64,000 nt of DNA from a bacterium (GTDB lineage: Bacteria; Planctomycetota; Planctomycetia; Pirellulales; Pirellulaceae): the NCBI GenBank assembly GCA_030430075.1, contig JAUIGN010000045.1, forward strand, positions 1-64,000, written 5' to 3'. The notes beneath the pieces are model-generated. The model searched no databases. It saw only the letters and a program-made list of their open reading frames with translations, and had not been told where the DNA came from. A program made the position numbers and the translations under genes. Below, one piece after another: positions 46,563-55,528 of this stretch (within the stretch, counting starts at the first letter, position 1; the number at the start of each line of letters is the position of its first letter).

Positions 46563-46740
46563 CAGGGGAGACCTGCGGTCGGCGGTTTCGGCGGGGTCGG
46601 AGACCCGCGCCGAGCAATTGTTGGAGACCCGCGCCGGGCAGTTGTTGGAGACCCGCGTCGGGCAGTTGTTGGAGACCCGTGCCGAGCAGTTGATGGCGAC
46701 CCGCGCCGAGCAGTTGTCGGAGACCCGTGCCGTGCGGCTG
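46563..46740 (+). repeat. GC-rich dispersed repeat with five 24-bp minisatellite units
   Basis: The core GCGGTCGGCGGTTTCGGCGG is shared with 13621 (minus) and 17715. It is followed by about five copies of a 24-bp unit, TTGTTGGAGACCCGCGCC plus GAGCAG. Because 24 is a multiple of 3, every frame encodes a periodic peptide (for example LLETRAEQ). No ribosome binding site or stable family supports translation. Confidence 0.78.
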
Positions 46741-46778
46741 CCATGCGCCGTGCTGCGTGGGCGCCAGGACCTGCCTCG

Positions 46779-47189
46779 CTAGAAGAATCGCACCAGGAGC
46801 AAGACAACAAAAGCGGAACCGAAGAAGGTGGCAAACGTTAGCGTTTGAAATCCCTTCAGCCCCTGCGTACGAAACACGTAGATCGGAAACATGATCACAA
46901 ACAGAAATACCAACGACAACTTCATCAGGATGCCGATTCTGCCGCTGCGCTCCTTTGCGTCCAGATGGCACCACGCAATTGCCGGGATGAGGATCGGCAG
47001 CCCGTTGACATAATCCACCACACGGTTATCCTCCGGCAAGAAGCTGCTGGCCACGGCGAGCACCACGTCATAGGCGAGCAGAAACAAGAGAATGTTCCGC
47101 TTGGCGATAGAATGATCGGGCGGCGAATCGTCGGGCAGCGATTCAGGGCTCCCTTCCGCTTGGGGAGCAACACGGGATGCCGGATTCAT
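46779..47189 (-). CDS. small membrane protein, unknown function
   Basis: 136 residues with four predicted helices: NILLFLLAYDVVLAVASSFL, GLPILIPAIAWC, ILMKLSLVFLFVIMFPIYVF and FFGSAFVVLLLVRFF. The ATG at 47189 has GAGG at good spacing; a TTG two codons upstream is a weaker option. The stop codon lies inside a TGCCTCGCTAG that is identical to the end of the 118-bp element. No family is recognised. Confidence 0.7.
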   Translation of the reverse strand: MNPASRVAPQAEGSPESLPDDSPPDHSIAKRNILLFLLAYDVVLAVASSFLPEDNRVVDYVNGLPILIPAIAWCHLDAKERSGRIGILMKLSLVFLFVIMFPIYVFRTQGLKGFQTLTFATFFGSAFVVLLLVRFF

Positions 47190-47303
47190 GACCAAGGCCT
47201 CGCAAAATGACGTTGTCGAGGCAGATTACCATAGTCGGGCTCGACCGTGGTGCACGATTCCGCCAATCACCACGACAGGCTTCGCTTCCACGGCAGCGGT
47301 CCG

Positions 47304-49538
47304 CTATTCGACCCACTGCAGAACGTTGCGAATGACACACCAGCGGCGGCCGGTCGCCGCCGGCGACTTGCCCAGGATCCAATATTGATACAGTTGGTCG
47401 ATCGTGCCGTCGCGGCGTTTGAGCTTGAGCCAGCTGTTGACGAAATCCACGAACCGCGAAGGCTCGGCCGCCAGAAAGTAAAGGGGCGAACGAACGTCCA
47501 ATCCACTCGGTTTGACAACCGCGAATTCCGGATAGCGGAGCGTCCAGGCTGAACCCGCTTCGGCGCTGGTCGCCAGCACATCCGCCACTCGGGGATACTC
47601 GGCAAAGAACCGACTGGCATCCTCGACGCCAACCAGTTCCAAACGCTGATCCAATCCAGACGACGTGACGGCCCCCCAGCCCGTCCCGAGAGCCGTCTCA
47701 GCCGATGGCAATCCTGCCGCGCCAAGGTCCGTGATCACGGCAACGCGCAGCGGTTCCTGGTCCTCAAGCGCATTCTTCAAATGGCTTAGCGAGCGAAATT
47801 CACGGCGACGGTGATCCGGCACGACCAGCGCCCGCGTCACCTCCAGGTAGGGCTCCATCTCCGGCAGATCGATGGCCCGCTGGATGGTCCCTTCGAGACC
47901 CGACATGGCCAGGTCGAAGTGGTCGGCACGCAGCGCGTCGGTGATGTTGCCCGAGTAGTGTACAAATTGAATCCGCACGTCGCCCAGGTCGCGGGCCATC
48001 TGATGCGCCATGTCGATGTCGAGCCCCACCAGGTTGCCATCCGAGTTGTAATAGGTGAACGGCAGCTTCGCCGGATGGATGCCGATCCGCAGTACGCCGT
48101 CGCGCAGGATCCGATCCATTCGGTCCTCCTCCGCAGCGAGCGGGGCAGGGTGGGGGGCGGCTTGGCGTATGATCTCCGAACGAACGGGCACCCCTAGCAG
48201 TTGGCGGGCCGAAATCAGCCGGCCACGCTCGTAGGCCGGTGTGAACGAGTGCTTGAGACCGGCGCGGATCGCGACGACCAGTGCCGTCAGCAAGAGCAGC
48301 GAGATCAGGCCGCGCGAAGCCAGGCGGCGGAGATTGAATCGAGCCGCACCGCTGACGATGCTGGCCGTCAGGATCGAGAAAGCGAACAGGTGCATGCACT
48401 TCATCGAGTCACCGAAGCGACTGGCAATCACGCCGACGGCCAAGAACAGATTGAAGATGTCGCCCGGAACCTCCGCCAATTCCAGCAACAGTGGCACCGT
48501 CACCACCGGTTTGGCGAACGCCCCGATGAAGCCGACACCGACCAGTTGCGGGTAATCCGCCGAATCAATCTCGCCGCCGTAGAACCAGGCGGCGAAAGGG
48601 ATGAACACCATCACCATGATCCGGCCGACGTCGGGAAATGGGTAGGCCAGCTGCACGGCGTATTCTGGCGTGTTCTGTTCATCCGCTGACTCGGACGCAT
48701 GCCTGGCCAACAACCCCTTCACGGCATCGACAATCAACGGCAAGACAACAAAGGTGTTCCCGATGATAAACGACGTGATCAACATGTCGCGGACGCTGGC
48801 CAGGATCTCTCGCTCGGTAAACGGAGTACAACACGCCAGCGTGGCAGGCAGCACCCAAACACAGAGCACCACGGCGGCCAGTCCGTAGACAATCAGATAG
48901 CCCTGCAGCAATTCGAACTCTTCGAACGACAGCGTACCGGCCGTGTGCCCCACAATTCCAAAAATCCCCAGCGGCGCCAATCGAACGACCAGCCGATTCA
49001 GTTCGCCCAGGCCCCGCAACAGAATATCGAGTTTCTCCAACAGAGGTTCGGCATTTGGAACGCGCATCAGCGCCACACCTAGCCCGATCGAGAACAACAC
49101 CACCGCCGGGACCAGATTATTCGCCAGCGAAAAGAACGGGTTCGACGGGATAAACAGCTCGAGCCAATCGGGCGTAACGGGCTCCTGGACCAGGCTTGTA
49201 CTGAAGAATGAGCCGCCCTTCCAGGGTGGAAAAGACAGCGACATCACCATCAGCGTGAGCAGGCCGATCCCCCACAGCAGCAGCAGAACACCAAATGCAA
49301 TCCGGGCCAGTCTCCGGCCCTGAACGGCGGACAGACGTCCCACGCTACAAACCAGCGATATCGCCACGTATGGCAGGACCGTCGTCTGCATCAGCCCGAC
49401 AAAGGCGTCGCCAATCCACCCAACCCAGCTCCCGTACTCACCCCAAAACAACCCCCAAACCACCCCGAGGACAAGGCCTGCCAGGATCCATGTCGTGGAG
49501 GAACGTTGCCGTGTCGACTTGCGATTCGAATCACCCAT
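47304..49538 (-). CDS. dicarboxylate/cation symporter fused to a solute-binding domain
   Basis: 744 residues. Residues 1 to about 400 are a DAACS/GltP-type Na+ or H+:dicarboxylate symporter (TTVLPYVAISLVCSVGRLS, IGNTFVVLPLIVDAVKGLLA, GAFAKPVVTVPLLLELAEVP). After a linker, residues about 470-720 form a periplasmic solute-binding protein family 3 domain (LRIGIHPAKLPFTYYNSDGN, GLDIDMAHQMARDLGD, FDLAMSGLEGTIQRA), the type normally serving ABC importers of amino acids. The fusion would place a substrate receptor on a secondary transporter. The ATG at 49538 is used; a TTG at 49565 is possible. A 118-bp repeat ends 7-34 bp upstream, so the promoter may lie in or beyond it. Confidence 0.9.
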   Translation of the reverse strand: MGDSNRKSTRQRSSTTWILAGLVLGVVWGLFWGEYGSWVGWIGDAFVGLMQTTVLPYVAISLVCSVGRLSAVQGRRLARIAFGVLLLLWGIGLLTLMVMSLSFPPWKGGSFFSTSLVQEPVTPDWLELFIPSNPFFSLANNLVPAVVLFSIGLGVALMRVPNAEPLLEKLDILLRGLGELNRLVVRLAPLGIFGIVGHTAGTLSFEEFELLQGYLIVYGLAAVVLCVWVLPATLACCTPFTEREILASVRDMLITSFIIGNTFVVLPLIVDAVKGLLARHASESADEQNTPEYAVQLAYPFPDVGRIMVMVFIPFAAWFYGGEIDSADYPQLVGVGFIGAFAKPVVTVPLLLELAEVPGDIFNLFLAVGVIASRFGDSMKCMHLFAFSILTASIVSGAARFNLRRLASRGLISLLLLTALVVAIRAGLKHSFTPAYERGRLISARQLLGVPVRSEIIRQAAPHPAPLAAEEDRMDRILRDGVLRIGIHPAKLPFTYYNSDGNLVGLDIDMAHQMARDLGDVRIQFVHYSGNITDALRADHFDLAMSGLEGTIQRAIDLPEMEPYLEVTRALVVPDHRRREFRSLSHLKNALEDQEPLRVAVITDLGAAGLPSAETALGTGWGAVTSSGLDQRLELVGVEDASRFFAEYPRVADVLATSAEAGSAWTLRYPEFAVVKPSGLDVRSPLYFLAAEPSRFVDFVNSWLKLKRRDGTIDQLYQYWILGKSPAATGRRWCVIRNVLQWVE

Positions 49539-49572
49539 GGGAGCCGAAAATAACGAAGTCGCCAATCGATTA

Positions 49573-49690
49573 CTAGCGAGGCAGGGCCTCGGACCGACGG
49601 CGAGCTGACGCTCGCGGCATGTTAGTCCGCTCCCGTTGGTCGCTCAAACTTGACTCATTTGTAAACCTAAACCTGATACAAGCCATCTAG
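49573..49690 (-). repeat. 118-bp CTAG-bounded element, copy A
   Basis: On the minus strand it begins CTAGATGGCTTGTATCAGG and ends GCCCTGCCTCGCTAG. Two hairpins: GCGAGC-GTCA-GCTCGC and CGAGG-CCCTG-CCTCG. Copy B (51068-51185) has the same length with about seven mismatches. Just outside its head lies another GCTGCCTCGCTAG end, as if a second unit had been joined at a shared CTAG. Confidence 0.85.
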
Positions 49691-50087
49691 CGAGGCAGCC
49701 CCGCGCATCCTTACAGGCAGGCTTTGGCGTCCGGTTCGCATGGTGATTCACGGCATCGTGGGCAACGCCCTTGCGGTACGCGAAAAACGGGTTGCGCGGC
49801 TGGAGTAGAATCACGCGAACTGGGATTGCGTGCACGAAGCATGGGGCCGGCGCACGGCCGGCAGCTCGTCCCTGCAAGGGGCTCGGCGTATGGCTGCGTG
49901 CGTGAGAATCTGTCACAATGATGGCGGACAAGACGATGGTTCGCAGATACGAGGCGGCGCTGCGGCCCCGACCATGGCCCGGCACCTGTCCAATTGCCCC
50001 GCGAGGCACCCCTTCTCGTCGGCACCGCCGCCAAGGACGCATACGTTTCCGGCATGGGTAGCTTGAGAATTTCCTGAGAGGTCTGCC

Positions 50088-50906
50088 ATGGCGACAGTAC
50101 TTGTTGTTGACGACTCCGCATTCGACCGAAAACTGGTTTCCGAAGTGCTTGCCCAGGACGAATCGCTCTCTGTCGAGGTCGCGGACGGGGGCATGGCAGC
50201 CCTTCAGCGTCTCAAGTCAGGTGGCATCGATTTGGTGCTGACGGACCTCCAGATGCCGGAAGTCAACGGGCTCCAGGTCGTCACGACCGTCCGCATCGAC
50301 CATCCGGACATCCCCGTCATCCTGATGACCGGCGGCGGGACCGAGGTGATTGCCATGAATGCGTTGGCCGAAGGGGCGGCGAGCTACGTGCCGAAGCGGA
50401 TGCTCAATGAATGGCTCCTGCCGACGGTCCACGAGGCGCTGGAAGCCCGCGCCGTCGAACTGACACATCAGGCACTCCTCGATTGCTTCAACGTCGTGCA
50501 ATTTGAACTCGAACTGCACAACGATCACAGCATGATTCGTCCCTTGGTGGACTACATTCAGCAGATGGCGGCCGGCATTCGCCTGGGTGACGCTTCCGAC
50601 ACATTTCGCATGGGGGTCGCATTGCGAGGTGCCTTGGAAAACGCCATGTATTGCGACCGGGTAATCGAATTCAAGTTGAGAATGGACCACCACGACGGAC
50701 GGTTCACCCTTCGTGCCAAGGAAGGGGACGGGCCCATTTTCGACCCCCAGGCATTACCGGACGTCACCGACCCGGACGCGACGGAGACGACGGAGACGAG
50801 GGATTTTCTCCTCCTTCGTTCCCATATGGATCAAGCCGCCTTCAATGAGACGGGCAGCGAGGTGACCCTCGTGATGCGCCGCGATGAACGAGTCGAGAAT
50901 GGGTGA
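50088..50906 (+). CDS. response regulator with GHKL-like (anti-sigma type) output domain
   Basis: 272 residues. REC domain 1-120: VLVVDDSAFD, phospho-acceptor Asp in LVLTDLQMPEVNG, the T/S (LMTGGGTE) and Lys (YVPKRM). The C-terminal part (about 140-265) resembles a HATPase_c_2 anti-sigma kinase fold (FRMGVALRGALENAMYCDRV as the N box, and GSEVTLVM at the end). The G boxes are weak, so ATP binding is uncertain. It probably works in a partner-switching pathway with the REC-STAS gene at 51247. It is flanked by inverted copies of the 118-bp element. Confidence 0.85.
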   Translation: MATVLVVDDSAFDRKLVSEVLAQDESLSVEVADGGMAALQRLKSGGIDLVLTDLQMPEVNGLQVVTTVRIDHPDIPVILMTGGGTEVIAMNALAEGAASYVPKRMLNEWLLPTVHEALEARAVELTHQALLDCFNVVQFELELHNDHSMIRPLVDYIQQMAAGIRLGDASDTFRMGVALRGALENAMYCDRVIEFKLRMDHHDGRFTLRAKEGDGPIFDPQALPDVTDPDATETTETRDFLLLRSHMDQAAFNETGSEVTLVMRRDERVENG

Positions 50907-51067
50907 CGCCACGAGGTGGTCCCGACCTACGCACTGCTCGGACAGGATTGATCGACGTTCCCGGCAAGGAGGCCCGCTGGTGCATCCGGGACATCGCCGC
51001 TAGAGTCTTAGGTTGTGACATGCACGCGCGGTTCGCGTCTGTTTCGGGAGCGACCGGCGGGAGCGAA

Positions 51068-51185
51068 CTAGATGGCTTGTATCAGGCTTAGCTTTACAAA
51101 TGAGTCAAGTTTGAGCGACCAACGGGAGCGGACTGACATGCCGCGAGCGTCAGCTTGCTATTGGTCCGAGGCCCTGCCTCGCTAG
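51068..51185 (+). repeat. 118-bp CTAG-bounded element, copy B
   Basis: CTAGATGGCTTGTATCAGG to GCCCTGCCTCGCTAG, in inverted orientation relative to copy A. The first hairpin is kept with one G-U pair (GCGAGC-GTCA-GCTTGC). It ends 61 bp before the next gene. Confidence 0.88.
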
Positions 51186-51246
51186 AATTTGGCACGCTCA
51201 CCTATTGCCCGTGACCCTGCCACGATAGGAGCAGATTGAGCGAGAC

Positions 51247-52008
51247 ATGGAACAGCCAGTGCAAATTCTGTTGATCGAAGACAGTCCGCTCTTCGTTCAG
51301 TTGACGCGGAAGATGCTGGACGCGGCGAAGTCGTTTCAATTTGATGTCGACTGCGTTGACAACCTGGCCGACGGGATCGCGCGGCTCGCGAAGGGCGGCA
51401 TTGACGCCGTCCTGTTGGATCTCACGCTACCGGATAGCTCCGGGCTGGAGACGTTTCTCACGCTGCACCAGGCCGCTCGAGATGTCCCCATCGTCATCTA
51501 CACCAGCGTTGACGACGAATCCCTCTCATTGACCGCGCTCAACCATGGGGCGTCGGACTACCTGGTCAAGAGCGAAGTCAATGCCAATTGGCTGGGCAAG
51601 TCGCTGGTCTACGCCATCCAACGCAATCAACCCGCCTCACCATCCGTCTCGTCCACATCCAGCGACGAAACCACGGTCCTGGAGTCGGTGAAGATTGAAC
51701 GTTTTCCGTCATCGGACACCGACTGGATTGCACGCGTCTCGGAACGCCGGCTGGTCACCGCCAACGTCCTCGAAGAGCTCAAGATCAAACTGTTGGGCCT
51801 TCTCCGGCATACCGATTGTGACGAAATCAGCGTCGACATGTCACAGGTCGAGTATCTCTCCAACGCTGCCATTTCAATGCTGCTGATTGTCCACAAGCGG
51901 ACCGTTGCCGCCGGCAAGCAGCTGGTGCTCCGCGAACTGAAGCCGCAGGTCTACGAACAGTTCTCCAGCCGGCGATTCGACCGGCTGTTTGACCTGCGGT
52001 CCGCCTGA
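51247..52008 (+). CDS. response regulator with STAS (anti-anti-sigma) output domain
   Basis: 253 residues. REC domain 1-125: ILLIEDSPLF, Asp in AVLLDLTLPDSSG, YTSVDD, YLVKSE. STAS domain 150-253: VDMSQVEYLSNAAISMLLIV. In SpoIIAA the equivalent stretch is MDSSGLG, whose first Ser is phosphorylated; here the residue there is Asn, so switching by Ser phosphorylation looks lost and REC phosphorylation may control it instead. The neighbours are a REC plus GHKL-like protein and a hybrid kinase, suggesting one phosphorelay. Confidence 0.88.
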   Translation: MEQPVQILLIEDSPLFVQLTRKMLDAAKSFQFDVDCVDNLADGIARLAKGGIDAVLLDLTLPDSSGLETFLTLHQAARDVPIVIYTSVDDESLSLTALNHGASDYLVKSEVNANWLGKSLVYAIQRNQPASPSVSSTSSDETTVLESVKIERFPSSDTDWIARVSERRLVTANVLEELKIKLLGLLRHTDCDEISVDMSQVEYLSNAAISMLLIVHKRTVAAGKQLVLRELKPQVYEQFSSRRFDRLFDLRSA

Positions 52009-52059
52009 CAGGCTGGCCGGACCGGTGCAGACGGCGCGCGCGTCGTCGCTTCCGCCAAG

Positions 52060-55000
52060 TCACTCGGCCCCTTCCCGGAAACCGTTCAGCCAGTCGCGAA
52101 TTGCACTGCAGGCCTCCGTCGCCGCGGTTTCCAGCCCGGGAAAACACTCGTCGACATCGGTCAGCGCGCTGTCGGCGGCTAGCTGTTCGATGCGTGCCGT
52201 CGCATCGGCAAGCGTGGTCGCGACAATGATCCGGGAAGAGCTCTTCAACGTATGGGCGGCGCGGCGGACCGAGGACGGATCTCGCTCGGCCAGGCCTTGG
52301 CGGAGGTCTGCGAGGATCTTGGGACATTCGTCCAGAAAGATCTCGACCAGTTCCCTCAGCACGTCCAGACCGCCGGGCACATTGCCGAGTGCAGCGTCAC
52401 AATCAAACGTCAATGCATCGGGTGTCGCGACGTCCTCCGCCTGGTCCCGGGAAAGAGCGACCGCTTCCCCGAACCCGGTCTGCTCGGCGATCGTCGCAAA
52501 CAACTCTTCGACATTGATCGGCTTGGAAACATAAGCATCCATGCCAGCTTCCAGGCACTCTTCGCGGTCTCCTTTCATGGCCGCCGCCGTCATCGCAATA
52601 ATCTTGAGATGCTTGCCCGACTCCTGCTCGCGTTCCCGAATGATCCGAGTTGCCTTGTGCCCGTCCATCACGGGCATCTGGATGTCCATCAAGACCAGAT
52701 CAAAGTCTTGGTGCTCGGTGGCATCGATCGCTTCCCGCCCGTTGTTGGCCAGCGAGACCTTGTGCCCGGCCCGTTCCAGGAAACCCGTCGCGACTCGCTG
52801 ATTGATCAATCCGTCTTCCACCAGCAAGATGTGGAGCGGCGGACCGGCGCGGCGAGGTACTTCCGTGGCGTCATCCGTTGCTTCGTTGCCGTTGGCCCCT
52901 AAGGCATCGAGAATTCCGTCGAACAACTCAGATTTGATCACCGGCTTGGTCATGTGCAGGTTAATGCCCAGCTTGCGACACCGTTCGGCATCCCCGGGCC
53001 GTGTCGCGGACGAGACCATGATCATCGTGGGATGATCCAATGCCGCGTTCCCGCTGACTAGTTCGGCCAGCGAAAACCCATCCATGCCGGGCATCATGCA
53101 ATCCAGGACGACCAGCCGATAGGGGCGCCCCTCGTTGGCAGCTCGTTGCATCGCGGTCAATGCGGCGACCCCACTGTCCACGACGGTGGGCCGCAACGTC
53201 CAGCTCTTGAGCATCTCCTCCAGAATCCGGCGATTGGTGGCGTTGTCGTCGACAACAATGGTCGGCAGGTCCTTCAGCGAGGCCAATTGAAAACGGCTGG
53301 CCGACGGCTGGTCGGCAGCAACACCGAACTCGGCAGTAAAGTGAAACGTCGTGCCGCGTCCCAGTTTGCTGTCCACCCAGATACTGCCGCCCATCATCCG
53401 GACAAGCTGCGAAGAAATTGCCAGCCCCAATCCGGTACCGCCAAAACGGCGCGTGGTCGAGGCATCTGCCTGGCTGAAGGCGCTGAAAATCAGCCGCTGC
53501 TGCTTCTCGGCGATCCCGATGCCGGTGTCGCGGACAGAGAAGTGCAAGACCACATCATGATCGACACGGGTCTCCAATTCGACCTCGACAACGACTTCGC
53601 CGCGCTCCGTAAACTTGATCGCGTTCCCAACCAGGTTAACCAGAATCTGCCGCAGGCGGCCGGGATCCCCAATCAGCCGCTCCGGCAAATCGGGCGAGAT
53701 GCGGCAGGCGAGCTCAAGTCCTTTCTCTGCGGCCCGGGCCGCCAACGTGCGCGTCGTCTTGCCAACCGAATCAGAAAGGTTAAACGGGATCGCTTCCAGC
53801 TCCAGCTTGCCGGCTTCAATCTTGGAAAAGTCAAGGATGTCATTCAACAATCCCAGCAACGCCTCGGCGGACTGCTGGATCATGCCCAGGTACTCGCGCT
53901 GCTCGCGGCCCAGTTCGGTGTCGGCCAGCAGTTCGGCCATTCCGATGATCCCGTTCATCGGGGTACGAATCTCGTGGCTCATATTCGCCACAAACTCGCT
54001 CTTGGCCCGGTTGGCCGCATCGGCCGCTTCTTTGGCCGTGTCCGCCGCGATCTTGGCTTCGCGGAGTTGCTCTTCGGCCTTTTTGTGCTTGGTAATGTTG
54101 CGGCAGATCCCCACGATCCCGCTCACCTTTCCCTGGGCATCGCAGATGGGGATCTTGCTGGTCAGGAGGCAGAATTCGCGTCCATCCGGATCGATGCCGA
54201 TTTCCTCGCGATCCACCAGCGGCTCGCCGGTTGCAACAACGTGATGATCGTCCTCGGCGTATTGTCGAGCGAGATTCTCATCCATGAAATCAAAGTCGGT
54301 ACGACCGATGACTTCTTCCAACGAATCCGCCCCCAGGACCCGCAGCAGGGCGGTGTTGACGGTCACAAAGCGACCCTCGGTATCTTTGACGAAAATCCAG
54401 TCGGGAATATGATCGGTCAGCGTCCGCATCAAATCCCGTTCGCGAGCAAGGGCCTCCTCCATGGCGTGCCGTTGTGTAACATCCCAGAACATGACCTGCG
54501 TGCCGGTGATGTTGCCGTGAGAATCCCGGACGGGCCCCTTAAAGACTTCGACATACAAGGTCTGGCCGTCAGGCGTCTGATGCTTCTCGATGGCGTTGAG
54601 CACTTCGCCGGATTCGAACACCGCCCGATCATCCTCGGTGTACTTTTCGGCCAGTTCCGCCGGGAATAGATCGAAGTCCGTCTTGCCGATCAAGTCTTCC
54701 AACGCCGCACCGATCGTCTCGCAACACTGCTGGTTCGCGAACACGATCTCCCCGCGGAGGTCCTTACGGAGGACGTTGAGCGGCAAGCTCTCGACCAGCG
54801 AATGATAGAGGGCGTCCGATTCGCGGACGGCACTGATGTCCGTTCCAATCCCGCCGACACAAATCGGGTTTCCATCCTGGTCCGGGACGACACTGATGTG
54901 ATCCTGCAACCAGATCACCCGCCCATCGGGACGGACGATCCGGTACTCTTGCTCGATCCTGCCGCGTTCAACCAGGCCGGCCAGATTCGTTAGCACGTCA

Positions 55001-55233
55001 GCCCGATCATCCGGATGAATCGCTTCCAACCAGGCGTTGGGATTCGCTTTCAATTCGGCCAGCGGTCGGCCATACAACCGCTCGGCGGCCGGGTTGATGT
55101 ACAGCAGTTCGCGGCCGTCCACCGACGTGCACCAGACAAGGTCGTTCGCCGAATTCAGCAGGCCTTCGAGCAAGGCTTCCCTGGGTAATTGCCCGGCATT
55201 GAGGTGGCCGCCCCCACCAGTATCGCTTCCCAT
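52060..55233 (-). CDS. PAS-rich hybrid sensor histidine kinase with two receivers and Hpt
   Basis: 1057 residues, no membrane segment. Three PAS domains (about 20-140, 145-260, 270-385; each followed by PAC-like sequence such as GIGTDISAVRES), a coiled coil, HisKA with the phospho-His in NMSHEIRTPMNG, HATPase (NLVGNAIKFTERG, DTGIGIAE, GGTGLGLAIS), REC1 (VVDDNATNRR, LDCMMPGMDG), REC2 (LLVEDGLINQ, LMDIQMPVMDG) and a C-terminal Hpt (AAHTLKSSSRI). It is a complete internal phosphorelay of BarA-like layout and a candidate donor to the two nearby receiver proteins. ATG at 55233 chosen; a longer in-frame start exists at 55302. Confidence 0.93.
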   Translation of the reverse strand: MGSDTGGGGHLNAGQLPREALLEGLLNSANDLVWCTSVDGRELLYINPAAERLYGRPLAELKANPNAWLEAIHPDDRADVLTNLAGLVERGRIEQEYRIVRPDGRVIWLQDHISVVPDQDGNPICVGGIGTDISAVRESDALYHSLVESLPLNVLRKDLRGEIVFANQQCCETIGAALEDLIGKTDFDLFPAELAEKYTEDDRAVFESGEVLNAIEKHQTPDGQTLYVEVFKGPVRDSHGNITGTQVMFWDVTQRHAMEEALARERDLMRTLTDHIPDWIFVKDTEGRFVTVNTALLRVLGADSLEEVIGRTDFDFMDENLARQYAEDDHHVVATGEPLVDREEIGIDPDGREFCLLTSKIPICDAQGKVSGIVGICRNITKHKKAEEQLREAKIAADTAKEAADAANRAKSEFVANMSHEIRTPMNGIIGMAELLADTELGREQREYLGMIQQSAEALLGLLNDILDFSKIEAGKLELEAIPFNLSDSVGKTTRTLAARAAEKGLELACRISPDLPERLIGDPGRLRQILVNLVGNAIKFTERGEVVVEVELETRVDHDVVLHFSVRDTGIGIAEKQQRLIFSAFSQADASTTRRFGGTGLGLAISSQLVRMMGGSIWVDSKLGRGTTFHFTAEFGVAADQPSASRFQLASLKDLPTIVVDDNATNRRILEEMLKSWTLRPTVVDSGVAALTAMQRAANEGRPYRLVVLDCMMPGMDGFSLAELVSGNAALDHPTMIMVSSATRPGDAERCRKLGINLHMTKPVIKSELFDGILDALGANGNEATDDATEVPRRAGPPLHILLVEDGLINQRVATGFLERAGHKVSLANNGREAIDATEHQDFDLVLMDIQMPVMDGHKATRIIREREQESGKHLKIIAMTAAAMKGDREECLEAGMDAYVSKPINVEELFATIAEQTGFGEAVALSRDQAEDVATPDALTFDCDAALGNVPGGLDVLRELVEIFLDECPKILADLRQGLAERDPSSVRRAAHTLKSSSRIIVATTLADATARIEQLAADSALTDVDECFPGLETAATEACSAIRDWLNGFREGAE

Positions 55234-55528
55234 CGAGCACCTGTGAAATCGATAGATCGGAGTAGAACTGTGACTGCAATTTAAGACGTGGCAAATCGCC
55301 ATTCAAGCCGGGAACGGAACGGCCCGAATCAGGACGACGTTCCCAACCGGCGTCGAGCAAGCACGTCCGAATGGAACGGCCACACACGGTCCGGGGACGC
55401 TTCGCAAACGACCTATCCGCTATAGTAACCCATCGTGCGGACCGGACACCGATTCCCGGTTGCGATCCCCCGCCGGCCTCGTAGGCGCGAGAACGAAATC
55501 AACTCAACCAGGACATCGAGCGACCGCC

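Noticed and set aside
46482-46841. Periodic peptides (GDPRRAVV and LLETRAEQ type) encoded in several frames
   Set aside because: They arise from the dispersed GC-rich repeat and its 24-bp minisatellite; the frames have no start context or conserved family.
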